DNA of 50,820 nt from a bacterium (GTDB taxonomy: Bacteria > Patescibacteriota > Minisyncoccia > UBA6257 > 02-FULL-45-10c), in contig JAUSKT010000019.1 of assembly GCA_030646915.1 (NCBI GenBank), positions 1-50,820 of the forward strand. The letters are read 5' to 3'. Positions 15,485 to 23,124 of this stretch are shown in pieces (the first letter of the stretch is position 1; the number at the start of each line of letters is the position of its first letter). The position numbers were made by a program, and so were the translations under genes. Under the pieces are notes generated by a model. The model did not search any database, was not told where the DNA came from, and worked only from the letters and a program-made list of their open reading frames with translations.

Positions 15485-17482
15485 ATGAAATTTTCTTTTT
15501 CTTTAATTAAAAAATTAGCGCCTGGCAAATACACCAAATCCGAATTGGTTGAAAAGTTTAATTTGCATTTGTTTGAAACCGTAGATTTAGGAGGCGATGC
15601 TTTGGAAATTGTAGTTTCGCCGAACCGTTTCAGCGATGCTGCGTCTCATCTGGGGATTGCGATGGAAACAGCGGCTATTTTTGGAACTAAATTATCAGAT
15701 CCTAATTCGGGCGAGTTGAAATTTAATTCAAAAAGTCCGGGAGTTTTTCGGGTAAATATCCAGGATAAGAAATTAAGCAGGCGGTATTTGGCTGGTTATG
15801 TTTCCGAGGTTAAAATTGCTTCTTCTCCGATTTGGTTGAAAGAAATTTTGGAAACCTGCGGGCTTCGTTCAATTAATAATGTCGTTGATATTATGAATTA
15901 TGTAATGCTGAAAACCGGCCAGCCAATGCATGCTTTTGACGCGGATAAGGTTTCCGGAGGAATCGTTGTTCGGAAAGCAAAAAAAGGAGAAAAAATTGAT
16001 ACAATTGATAACCAGACTTTTTCTTTAGATAAAGAAATGCTGGTGATTGCGGACGCTAAAAAGAATCTGGCGATTGCCGGCATTAAGGGCGGAAAAAATA
16101 GTGAAATTGATTCTAATACCAAAAGAATTTTGGTTGAATCAGCTAATTTTGACAGCGCCAGCATTTATGACACTTCCAAAAAATTAGGATTGCGGACAGA
16201 CGCTTCGGTGAGATTTTCTCACAATCTTAGTCCAGAACTTGCTGAATTGGGAATAAAAACTGCCTTGGATTTGCTCCAAAAATTTGCCGGAGGGAAAATT
16301 CATCCCTATATTGATGTTTATCCAAAAAAACAATCTAAAAAATTATTACGGCTGGATATTGATAAAATGGCAAGTTTAATCGGGAAAGATTTAAAAGAAA
16401 AAGAAGTTGTAAATTTACTGAGCCAGCTGGGCTTTTCCGCCAAAGGCGGATTCGCCTCAGGAGGAAAAAAGCAAGGCAAGAATATAGAAGTTCCGGCTTT
16501 GCGGACGGACATTAACGATTCGGAAGATTTAGCAGAAGAGGTGGCGAGGCTGATTGGTTACAATAATTTAATTGCAAAGCCTCCTGCGGTTGCTTTAGGA
16601 TTCGCAGCCGAAGAAGAATTAATTTTGCTTAAAGACAGAATTAGGAATTTTTTGGCTGGAGCGGGGTTTAGTGAAGTTTATAATTATTCACTAATTTCCA
16701 AAGAAGATTTGGCCTTGGGGCCGGTAAAGATTTTTGGAAGCGGAGATGGCGTATTACTAGCAAATCCTATGAGCCGGCAATTGGCAGTGTTAAGAGACAG
16801 CCTTTCGCCTGGATTACTGAAAAACTTAAAAGATAATTTAAGATTTTTTGAAGAAGTCAGAATTTTTGAAATTGGCAATGTTTTCAGCCAGTCAAAAACC
16901 GGAACAGACGAAAAAACTCTTTTGGGGATTGCATTGGCGTCAAAAAATGCAGTTTTAGAATTGAAGGGATTACTAGATATTTTATTGGAGAAATTGGGGT
17001 TGGTGGATTATTTTTTGCCGGATTTAAATTATGACAATAAGCTTTTGAAAACTGGGGAGTCTTTAAGAATTGAAACTGGCGATCACAAAGTTTTGGGGTA
17101 TATGGGGTCGGTCCATGGAGTTAAAGGCGCAATTTTAGAATTAGATCTGGGAAAATTATTAAAATTAGTTGACGAAGAAAAAGAATACGAACCGCTTTCA
17201 AAATTTCCTTCCGTAATGAGGGATATTTCGATTTTAGCAGATAATCAAATTAGAGTTGGGGAAATTCTGGCAATGATTCAACGCATTAGTCTGAAATTAG
17301 TAGAAGATGTAGATTTGATTGATTGGTATCAAGATGAAAAATTAGGAGATAATAAAAAAAGTTTAACCTTTCGGATTGTTTTTCGCGCAGAAGACAGGAC
17401 TTTAACTGACCAGGAAGTGGATCGGGAAATGGCTGCAATTAATCAAATTTTAATTAATAAGTTTGATGTAGAATTAAGGTAA
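15485..17482 (+). CDS. pheT: Phenylalanyl-tRNA synthetase beta subunit, short form
   Basis: The 665-residue protein is shorter than the usual form of about 800. After a short B1 start (MKFSFSLIKKLAPG) it goes directly to VVSPNRFSDAASHLGIAMETAA, so the OB-type tRNA-binding domain is missing. The B3/B4 editing region (SINNVVDIMNYVMLKTGQPM), B5 domain (LRTDINDSEDLAEEVARLIG), class II-like core and C-terminal anticodon-binding FDX-ACB domain (KFPSVMRDISILADN ... DRTLTDQEVDREM) are present. At 16433-16468 the palindromic sequence TCCGCCAAAGGCGGA encodes an extra SAKGGFASGGKK stretch in B5. It is co-transcribed with pheS. Confidence 0.95.
   Translation: MKFSFSLIKKLAPGKYTKSELVEKFNLHLFETVDLGGDALEIVVSPNRFSDAASHLGIAMETAAIFGTKLSDPNSGELKFNSKSPGVFRVNIQDKKLSRRYLAGYVSEVKIASSPIWLKEILETCGLRSINNVVDIMNYVMLKTGQPMHAFDADKVSGGIVVRKAKKGEKIDTIDNQTFSLDKEMLVIADAKKNLAIAGIKGGKNSEIDSNTKRILVESANFDSASIYDTSKKLGLRTDASVRFSHNLSPELAELGIKTALDLLQKFAGGKIHPYIDVYPKKQSKKLLRLDIDKMASLIGKDLKEKEVVNLLSQLGFSAKGGFASGGKKQGKNIEVPALRTDINDSEDLAEEVARLIGYNNLIAKPPAVALGFAAEEELILLKDRIRNFLAGAGFSEVYNYSLISKEDLALGPVKIFGSGDGVLLANPMSRQLAVLRDSLSPGLLKNLKDNLRFFEEVRIFEIGNVFSQSKTGTDEKTLLGIALASKNAVLELKGLLDILLEKLGLVDYFLPDLNYDNKLLKTGESLRIETGDHKVLGYMGSVHGVKGAILELDLGKLLKLVDEEKEYEPLSKFPSVMRDISILADNQIRVGEILAMIQRISLKLVEDVDLIDWYQDEKLGDNKKSLTFRIVFRAEDRTLTDQEVDREMAAINQILINKFDVELR
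16433..16468. repeat. Palindromic insert in pheT
   Basis: TCCGCC (16436-16441) pairs with GGCGGA (16445-16450), flanked by TTTTCC and GGAGGAAAA, and encodes a Gly/Ser/Lys-rich stretch in the B5 domain. Confidence 0.5.
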
Positions 17483-17498
17483 TTATTTTTTAAATACT

Positions 17499-17825
17499 AT
17501 GGATAAATTTGAAAACGGCATTCCTAAAATAGAACATTTAACGCCTCATTCTGAAGAACTTAATAAGCTGGAAGAAAAAGCAGTGCAATATTTGACGCAG
17601 CGGACTTTATATAAAGAAGATTCAATAAAGGGATTAGAAAAAGCCATGCAGTTGGAAGATGTGGACAATATCCTTTATTTTAGGAATGAAATTAAAAAAT
17701 CAGAAGAAGAAATTGAAAGCGGAAAAGGATTATTGAAGGCTATAGATGAGCGGCGAAAGGGTTATAATGTTGCCCAGCAGCTTTCTAAAGAAGCCAGTAA
17801 AGATTTTAAAGATAAAAAAGATTGA
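17499..17825 (+). CDS. Unknown small coiled-coil protein
   Basis: The 108-residue protein is almost all charged helix (HSEELNKLEEKAVQYLTQRTLY, DNILYFRNEIKKSEEEIESG) with no membrane segment and no recognised domain. It follows pheT by 16 bases without a visible promoter and may be co-transcribed with it. A gyrB promoter starts just after its stop codon. Confidence 0.65.
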   Translation: MDKFENGIPKIEHLTPHSEELNKLEEKAVQYLTQRTLYKEDSIKGLEKAMQLEDVDNILYFRNEIKKSEEEIESGKGLLKAIDERRKGYNVAQQLSKEASKDFKDKKD

Positions 17826-17834
17826 TTTTTTGTT

Positions 17835-17863
17835 TGCTTTTGGGATAGGAATTTGCTATAGTT
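17835..17863 (+). promoter_or_regulatory. gyrB promoter
   Basis: TTGCTT (17835-17840) and TATAGT (17858-17863) are separated by 17 bases. Between it and the ATG at 17907 lies a small AAAAAGC/GGCTTTTTT hairpin (17872-17890) with a T run, which could attenuate gyrB or end weak upstream transcripts. Confidence 0.7.
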
Positions 17864-17906
17864 TAAATATAAAAAGCGGAGGCTTTTTTAGTTTGGGGAA
17901 TATATT

Positions 17907-19865
17907 ATGGCAAAAAATAAAGAAGAAAAATCAAAAAAAAATCCTTCAGTGGCGGGGCAACCATCTTATACCGCCAAAGATATTTATGTTTTAACGGGTT
18001 TGGATCCAGTCCGAAAGAGGCCGGGTATGTATATCGGCTCTACCGGAGTAGAGGGCCTGCATCATTTAATCTGGGAAGTAGTAGATAATTCTATAGACGA
18101 AGCAATGGCCGGATACGCAAAAAATATCCGGGTAGATTTATTGCCGGGGAATAAAATCAGCGTGGAAGACGACGGCCGCGGCATTCCAGTGGAAACCCAC
18201 AAGCAAACTAAGAAATCGGCCTTAGAAACGGTCTTGACCACATTGCATGCTGGCGGAAAATTCGGCGGTGATTCCTATAAAGTTTCCGGCGGCTTGCACG
18301 GAGTTGGCGTTTCGGTGGTAAATGCCTTATCGATTTGGCTTAAGGTGGAAGTTTGCCGTGATGGAGATATTTGGGCGCAGGAATACGAAAGGGGAAAGCC
18401 TAAATATAAAGTTAAGAAAGTTGGAAAATCTAAAACGACTGGCACTAAAGTAACTTTTATTCCCGATAGTGAAATTTTCGCAAAAATTGAATGGAATCTA
18501 AAAACTATTATTGATCATCTTAGGCAGCAAGCATTTTTAACCAAAGGAGTAAAATTAGAGATTGTGGACCAGCGGGAATTGCCGGCTAATTATCAAGGAT
18601 TTTATTTTGACGGCGGGCTTTTATCTTTTATTAAATATTTAAATCAAACTGAAAAGCCGCTGCAAGAAGATCCTTTTTATGTCCAAAAGGAATATGAAAA
18701 AATAGATGTGGAAATTGCTTTTTTATATAATGATGAATTAGAAATGAGAGAATTGAGTTTTGCGAATAATATTTACACTCCTGACGGCGGAATGCATTTG
18801 ACTGGTTTTCGCTCCGCATTAACCAGAACTTTAAATGATTACGCTGGAAAAGAAGGCTATATTAAGGGCAAAGATGAGGGTCTTACCGGTGATGATGTAA
18901 GAGAGGGGCTTTCGGCAATTATAGCCGTAAGGCTACGAGAGCCGCAATTTGAAGGCCAAACCAAGGCCAGGCTTGGCAACCCTCCGGCAAGAACTGCGGT
19001 AGAAAGCGTAGCTGGAGAAGCTTTAAAGGATTGGCTTGAGCGCCACCCGGCTGATGGAAGGAGAATTATTGAAAAGTGCCTGCTTGCGGCTAAGGCCAGA
19101 AAGGCTGCCAAGGCGGCGAAAGACACAGTGCTTAGAAAGGGCGTTTTAGACGGCCTAACTTTGCCAGGAAAATTAGCAGATTGTATTTCTAAAGATCCGT
19201 CGGAATCCGAATTATTTATAGTTGAGGGCGATAGCGCAGGAGGCAGCGCCAAACAAGGGCGGGATCGGCGGACTCAGGCAATTTTGCCGTTAAAAGGCAA
19301 GATTTTAAATGTGGAAAAATCCAGGATTGATAAAATGCTTTTAAATAAAGAAATTAGAGCTTTAGTTGTTGCCTTAGGTACCGCAATCGCGGAATCTTTT
19401 GACCTCACTAATCTTCGCTACCATAAAATTATTTTAATGACCGACGCGGATGTGGATGGCGCGCATATCAGGACTTTGCTTTTGACTTTGCTTTACAGAT
19501 ATTTACAGCCGTTAATCACTAATGGGCATGTTTATATCGCCCAGCCTCCGCTTTATAAAATTCAAAAAGGAAAAGAATCCCAATATGTTTATAGTGATAA
19601 TGAAAAAGAAAAATTGATTAAAAAACTTTCTTCCGGAAATAGCGATAAAATTAATATTCAGCGGTATAAAGGTTTGGGAGAAATGAATCCAAGCCAGCTT
19701 TGGGAAACTACAATGGAACCGGCAAATAGGGTTTTAAGGCAAGTAAAAGTTGCGGATGCGGTTGCGGCAGATAAGCTTTTTGATATTTTAATGGGCCAAG
19801 AAGTTGAGCCACGGAGGAATTTCATCCAAGCCAGGGCATTATTGGTTAAAAATTTAGATATTTAA
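17907..19865 (+). CDS. gyrB: DNA gyrase subunit B
   Basis: GyrB is the ATPase subunit of the type IIA topoisomerase that introduces negative supercoils. The 652-residue protein has the GHKL ATPase (EVVDNSIDEAMAGYA; DDGRGIPV; GGLHGVGVSVVNAL), the transducer domain, and the TOPRIM domain with EGDSAGG (Glu440) and DADVDG (from Asp513), ending in the tail RRNFIQARAL. ParE from topoisomerase IV is closely related, but the length and the QTKARLGN region fit GyrB well. gyrA is not in the window. It has its own promoter and is followed by secE. Confidence 0.95.
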   Translation: MAKNKEEKSKKNPSVAGQPSYTAKDIYVLTGLDPVRKRPGMYIGSTGVEGLHHLIWEVVDNSIDEAMAGYAKNIRVDLLPGNKISVEDDGRGIPVETHKQTKKSALETVLTTLHAGGKFGGDSYKVSGGLHGVGVSVVNALSIWLKVEVCRDGDIWAQEYERGKPKYKVKKVGKSKTTGTKVTFIPDSEIFAKIEWNLKTIIDHLRQQAFLTKGVKLEIVDQRELPANYQGFYFDGGLLSFIKYLNQTEKPLQEDPFYVQKEYEKIDVEIAFLYNDELEMRELSFANNIYTPDGGMHLTGFRSALTRTLNDYAGKEGYIKGKDEGLTGDDVREGLSAIIAVRLREPQFEGQTKARLGNPPARTAVESVAGEALKDWLERHPADGRRIIEKCLLAAKARKAAKAAKDTVLRKGVLDGLTLPGKLADCISKDPSESELFIVEGDSAGGSAKQGRDRRTQAILPLKGKILNVEKSRIDKMLLNKEIRALVVALGTAIAESFDLTNLRYHKIILMTDADVDGAHIRTLLLTLLYRYLQPLITNGHVYIAQPPLYKIQKGKESQYVYSDNEKEKLIKKLSSGNSDKINIQRYKGLGEMNPSQLWETTMEPANRVLRQVKVADAVAADKLFDILMGQEVEPRRNFIQARALLVKNLDI

Positions 19866-19868
19866 TAT

Positions 19869-19897
19869 TTGACACGAGATAAAAATTACTATATAAT
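19869..19897 (+). promoter_or_regulatory. Promoter of secE-nusG(-rplK)
   Basis: TTGACA (19869-19874) and TATAAT (19892-19897), both perfect, are separated by exactly 17 bases. Transcription would start about 10 bases before the secE ATG at 19914. Confidence 0.88.
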
Positions 19898-19913
19898 ATA
19901 AACTATCAATTTT

Positions 19914-20102
19914 ATGTTTACAAAATTAACCTCATTTTTACAAGAATCTAAACAAGAATTACTGAGAGTGAATTGGCCAAGCAGGGAAGAAACTGTCCGA
20001 TTAACTGCTGTTGTTATTGGTATTTCTCTTTTAGTGGCGTTTTTCTTAGGCGCCTTAGACTTTGTATTTGCGCGGTTATTAGAGATATTAATTCTTAATT
20101 AA
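19914..20102 (+). CDS. secE: Preprotein translocase subunit SecE
   Basis: SecE clamps the SecY channel in the membrane. The 62-residue protein has the typical amphipathic N-terminal helix (FLQESKQELLRVNWPSREETVRLT) with the conserved VNWPS motif and one transmembrane helix. It is followed after 3 bases by nusG, the normal bacterial order. Confidence 0.96.
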   Translation: MFTKLTSFLQESKQELLRVNWPSREETVRLTAVVIGISLLVAFFLGALDFVFARLLEILILN

Positions 20103-20105
20103 AAA

Positions 20106-20690
20106 ATGTCAGATCAAAATCAAAAACCAAAAGAAGGTTCTAAGATGGTGGAAATTAAAAATAAAGAAAGGCATTGGTATGCTGTGCATACTTATTCCGG
20201 CTATGAAGACGCCGTAGCGCGGTATTTAAAGCAAAGGGTAGATTCGCTTTCTATGAATGACAAGATTTTTAATATTTTGGTTCCGAAAGAAACAAAAATT
20301 AAAATTAAAAATGGGAAAAGGCGGGAAGTTGAAGAAAAAATTTATCCAGGCTATGTTTTGGTGGATATGATTTTAATGGAAGATTCTTGGTATGTAGTGC
20401 GAAATACTCCTCGGGTTACTGGTTTTGTCGGTCCGGATTCTACCACTCCAGTTCCGCTTTCCCGCGATGAAATTGATGCCTTGATGGCAAGAATGGGCAG
20501 CCAGGAAAAGAAATTTAAAGTTGACCTCAAAGTAGGAGAAATGGTAAAAGTTATAGACGGTCCATTCAAGGATTATGACGCGAAAGTGGCTGAGGTGGAT
20601 GAAGAAAGGGCAAAAATAAAAGTTTTTATTCCAATTTTCGGAAGAGAGACTATGGTTGAATTGGATTCATTACAAATACAGAAGATATAA
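20106..20690 (+). CDS. nusG: Transcription termination/antitermination factor NusG
   Basis: NusG binds RNA polymerase and links transcription to Rho or the ribosome. The 194-residue protein has the NGN domain (HWYAVHTYSGYEDAVARYLKQR; GYVLVDMILMEDSWYVVRNTPRVTGFVG) and the C-terminal KOW domain (VGEMVKVIDGPFKDYDAKVAEVD). It lies in the secE-nusG-rplK order. Confidence 0.97.
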   Translation: MSDQNQKPKEGSKMVEIKNKERHWYAVHTYSGYEDAVARYLKQRVDSLSMNDKIFNILVPKETKIKIKNGKRREVEEKIYPGYVLVDMILMEDSWYVVRNTPRVTGFVGPDSTTPVPLSRDEIDALMARMGSQEKKFKVDLKVGEMVKVIDGPFKDYDAKVAEVDEERAKIKVFIPIFGRETMVELDSLQIQKI

Positions 20691-20692
20691 AA

Positions 20693-20735
20693 AGCTTTTT
20701 AGGAAAATTAATTATCCTAATAAGCTAAAAAGCTA
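20693..20735. repeat. Imperfect inverted repeat between nusG and rplK
   Basis: AGCTTTTTAGG pairs with CCTAATAAGCT with one mismatch, followed by more AGCTAAAAAGCT-like units. It lies 20-60 bases before the rplK ATG. It resembles the other start-proximal inverted repeats but is weaker. Confidence 0.4.
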
Positions 20736-20756
20736 ATTAACTAAAAAATTAAAATT

Positions 20757-21182
20757 ATGGCAAAACCAATTAAAACAGTAATAAAACTTCAATTAGAAGC
20801 TGGAAAAGCAAATCCGGCGCCTCCAGTTGGAACAGCGCTTGGTCCGCACGGCCTTAATATTATGGACTTCTGCAAGAAGTTCAATGAAGCGACTAAGGAT
20901 ATGACGGGCGATGTGGTTCCGGCAGAAATTACTATCTATGAAGACAGGAGTTTTGATTTTAAATTAAAGACTCCGCCAGCTTCAGCGCTTTTGAAAAAAG
21001 CCGCTGGCATAGAAAAAGGCTCTGCTGATCCATTAAAAGTAAAAGTAGGAAAAGTTACCAAAGCTGACCTTCGCGCTATCGCAGAAAGAAAAATGGTTGA
21101 TCTTAATGCCTATGACATAGATGCGGCAATGAAAATCATCGCCGGCACCGCAAGGAATATGGGGATAGAGATAGTAGATTAA
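20757..21182 (+). CDS. rplK: 50S ribosomal protein L11
   Basis: L11 binds the GTPase-associated centre of 23S rRNA. The 141-residue protein has the normal length and sequence, with the N-terminal [20 protein letters not shown] and the C-terminal RNA-binding domain ([12 protein letters not shown]). A terminator follows directly; rplA (L1), which normally comes next in bacteria, is not here. Confidence 0.97.
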   Translation: MAKPIKTVIKLQLEAGKANPAPPVGTALGPHGLNIMDFCKKFNEATKDMTGDVVPAEITIYEDRSFDFKLKTPPASALLKKAAGIEKGSADPLKVKVGKVTKADLRAIAERKMVDLNAYDIDAAMKIIAGTARNMGIEIVD

Positions 21183-21211
21183 AAATCCGGCCAATAAGCC
21201 GGATTTTTAAT
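21181..21211 (+). terminator. Terminator after rplK
   Basis: AAAAATCCGGC pairs with GCCGGATTTTT around CAATAA. It ends the secE-nusG-rplK transcript. Confidence 0.88.
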
Positions 21212-21213
21212 TA

Positions 21214-21241
21214 TTGACACAAGAGCACATTCTTATATAAG
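21214..21241 (+). promoter_or_regulatory. Promoter of the 21276 gene
   Basis: TTGACA (21214-21219) and TATAAG (21236-21241) are separated by 16 bases, about 35 bases before the ATG at 21276. Confidence 0.65.
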
Positions 21242-21275
21242 CTTTTAAATAGCATTAAACTTTTAAAACTTAATA

Positions 21276-21575
21276 ATGGACGACACGATTGATACTGGAT
21301 TCGGGTCTGTCTCTTTTTTGTCGCAAAGATTATTCGGCCGAGCAGTAGTAACATTATATGTTAATCATCATAAAACTTTGAAAAAGCTGGTTCGATATTG
21401 TAAGCAAGAGAAATGGTCTTCAAGTAATCTTACATATAGAGAAGTACAATTCCTTCAAAAAATACGTATTCTTGATGCCAGTGAAAATGTTAATGATGAA
21501 GCTAGAACAGTAATTCTTTCTATGGCTTACTTAAAAAAAGATGGAGCTGTAGAATTGCGAAAAGCTTATCAATAG
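21276..21575 (+). CDS. Unknown 99-residue protein
   Basis: The protein is soluble, basic and mostly helical (YVNHHKTLKKLVRYCKQEKW, SNLTYREVQFLQKIRIL), with no recognised family. It has its own promoter and terminator, so it is a single-gene unit directly before the omega-RNA-like element. The helix pattern (LTYREVQFLQKIRILD) is reminiscent of a small winged-helix DNA-binding domain, which I offer only as a possibility. Confidence 0.6.
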   Translation: MDDTIDTGFGSVSFLSQRLFGRAVVTLYVNHHKTLKKLVRYCKQEKWSSSNLTYREVQFLQKIRILDASENVNDEARTVILSMAYLKKDGAVELRKAYQ

Positions 21576-21586
21576 AAAGAAAATTT

Positions 21587-21610
21587 AATCGGCAATCAGC
21601 CGATTTTTTA
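21587..21610 (+). terminator. Terminator of the 21276 gene
   Basis: AATCGGC pairs with GCCGATT around AATCA, followed by TTTT. Confidence 0.8.
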
Positions 21611-21612
21611 TA

Positions 21613-21815
21613 TGCCGAAACACATTACTAAACCTCCGCACTTAACAATCCGGAGGTAATTATTAAGTGTAGATGTGAAACCATGGCTGTTTGCAGCTGG
21701 CTTGTCGAACTATTGGGCCGTGGATAGTTGGCATATCCGGCACTACACCTCGGTGTAGTGCCGGATATGTGAAGCTTGCGATATAAAGAAACCCCGGCCG
21801 TAAGGCCGGGGAGTT
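21613..21815 (+). ncRNA. Full-length omega-RNA-like structured RNA (copy B), no nuclease gene nearby
   Basis: This 307-base gap between genes is filled by a dense RNA-like fold. In order: hairpin ACCTCCG/CGGAGGT whose loop CACTTAA pairs with TTAAGTG just downstream (21664-21670; an H-type pseudoknot); CCATGGC, which can pair with GCCGTGG (one wobble); ACTAT/ATAGT hairpin; an 18-bp perfect hairpin (arms 21732-21749 and 21752-21769); linker GAAGCTTGCGATATAAAG; and a final GC hairpin CCCCGGCC/GGCCGGGG ending in GGAGT. The final GAAACC-hairpin-GGAG block resembles the 3' end of TnpB omega RNAs. No tnpB, iscB or tnpA remnant is in any frame around it. The 3' hairpin plus T-rich sequence could also be a terminator. 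Confidence 0.6.
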
Positions 21816-21882
21816 TTATTTGATTTTAGGGTATTTTGTTGTTACTATTTTAAATAGTTCATTACAAAATAGATTGATAGAT

Positions 21883-22383
21883 ATGGAATCTGAAAATTTT
21901 GGAATCCAGAAATTTCTTGAAGATTTATCAGGAAAATTAAAAAACGAGACAAAGAAAGATTCATTGATAGATTTAGACGACCCAATTGTAGTTCTTTGGA
22001 GAAAAAGAGAATTAGAAATGCAGGCACGGAAGCAGGGATATATTGCAAGATGTCCGAGTCCTGGATGCTGTTATATTGTTCCATTGACTATGATGACCGG
22101 AGAGGCTGAATCGGGAAAGCGGTTTTGCACTATCTGCGAGAAAGAATTTGATTATGATGAAGCGGAAAAAGAGGCAAAGAAATATTTGAGGTATGAGACT
22201 TTAATTAATTATGAATTGCAAGTGGCTGGGTTTAATGGAAGGATTGGCAATTTAAAAAAAGATAGCCGAGAAGGCCTGCTTTTTGGATACAATAGGGAAT
22301 TTATAGAAGAAATTAAAAATAGAAATGAAAGATTTAAATCTATATTTAAAGAAATTATTCCAGAAGAAGACAGAAAAATATAA
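21883..22383 (+). CDS. Unknown protein with zinc-ribbon-like cysteines
   Basis: I chose the ATG at 21883 (MESENFG); the frame is open from a TTG at 21820, but that would start at the foot of the RNA element and gives an unlikely N-terminus. The 166-residue protein is acidic and soluble, with a Cys-x4-Cys-Cys ... Cys-x2-Cys arrangement (CPSPGCCYIV ... FCTICEKEF) typical of a small zinc ribbon, followed by charged helices. I do not recognise the family. It ends in its own terminator. It lies downstream of the omega-RNA-like element, which may share its transcript. Confidence 0.65.
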   Translation: MESENFGIQKFLEDLSGKLKNETKKDSLIDLDDPIVVLWRKRELEMQARKQGYIARCPSPGCCYIVPLTMMTGEAESGKRFCTICEKEFDYDEAEKEAKKYLRYETLINYELQVAGFNGRIGNLKKDSREGLLFGYNREFIEEIKNRNERFKSIFKEIIPEEDRKI

Positions 22384-22410
22384 ATTCGGCCAAGGGCCGA
22401 TTTTTTAATT
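22383..22410 (+). terminator. Terminator before tmk
   Basis: TCGGCC pairs with GGCCGA around AAG, followed by six T. It overlaps the stop codon of the 21883 gene. Confidence 0.8.
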
Positions 22411-22436
22411 TAAATTTTGTTATACTTAATGAGAAC

Positions 22437-23069
22437 ATGCAAAAAAAGATAAGGGGAAAATTTATTGTTTTGGATGGCGTTGATGGCTGCGGAAAGGGGA
22501 CTCAGGCAAAAAAACTCGCTAATTATCTTTTTGACAGGATAAAAAGAAGCCATGTTTTTTTGACTCGGGAGCCGTATAATTCGGAATATTACGAAGAAAT
22601 CAGGAGAATTTTAAAAGAAAGTAAAAACCCTCGAGATAATGCGGAGCTTTTATCGGGGCTTTTTATTAAAGATAGGAAGGTTCACGCCGAGATAATTGAA
22701 AAAAATTTAGATGAGGGAATTCATGTTATTTCTGATAGGTACAAGTACTCTACTTTGGTTTATCAGCAAACTCAAGGGATTTTATTGGATAAATTAATTA
22801 AGATGCACATAGGGGTGCTAGTTCCGGATTTAGTGTTAATTATTGATGTTCCCGCAGAAGTGGCCATGAAAAGAATTGCAGAAGATGCAGGAAGGGAATA
22901 TAAGGAGGTATTTGAAGATTTAGCTTTTCAGGAACAGCTTCGCCATAATTTTTTGGCTTTGCCAAAACAATTACCAGAAGAAAGAATCGTAGTTATTGAT
23001 GGAAATAAATCGGTTTTAGATGTTTTCGTATCAGTAAAACAGGAAGTTGATGAGCTATTAATTTGGTAA
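22437..23069 (+). CDS. tmk: Thymidylate kinase (dTMP kinase)
   Basis: Tmk phosphorylates dTMP to dTDP in DNA precursor synthesis. The 210-residue protein has the P-loop GVDGCGKGTQ (residues 14-23), the DRYKYSTLVYQQ substrate region and a LID-like basic segment. A -10 box TATACT (22421-22426) lies 10 bases before the ATG, so the mRNA is probably nearly leaderless. The P-loop has Cys where many Tmk enzymes have Ser/Ala. Confidence 0.88.
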   Translation: MQKKIRGKFIVLDGVDGCGKGTQAKKLANYLFDRIKRSHVFLTREPYNSEYYEEIRRILKESKNPRDNAELLSGLFIKDRKVHAEIIEKNLDEGIHVISDRYKYSTLVYQQTQGILLDKLIKMHIGVLVPDLVLIIDVPAEVAMKRIAEDAGREYKEVFEDLAFQEQLRHNFLALPKQLPEERIVVIDGNKSVLDVFVSVKQEVDELLIW

Positions 23070-23124
23070 ATGAATAAAGGCGGTTAGCCGAAAAGAGATT
23101 TTAGCTTTATAATTAAAATTAAAT

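Noticed and set aside
21820-21882. N-terminal extension of the zinc-ribbon-like protein from a TTG start
   Set aside because: The TTG lies right after the structured RNA and gives a hydrophobic stretch with no start signal; the ATG at 21883 gives a plausible soluble protein.
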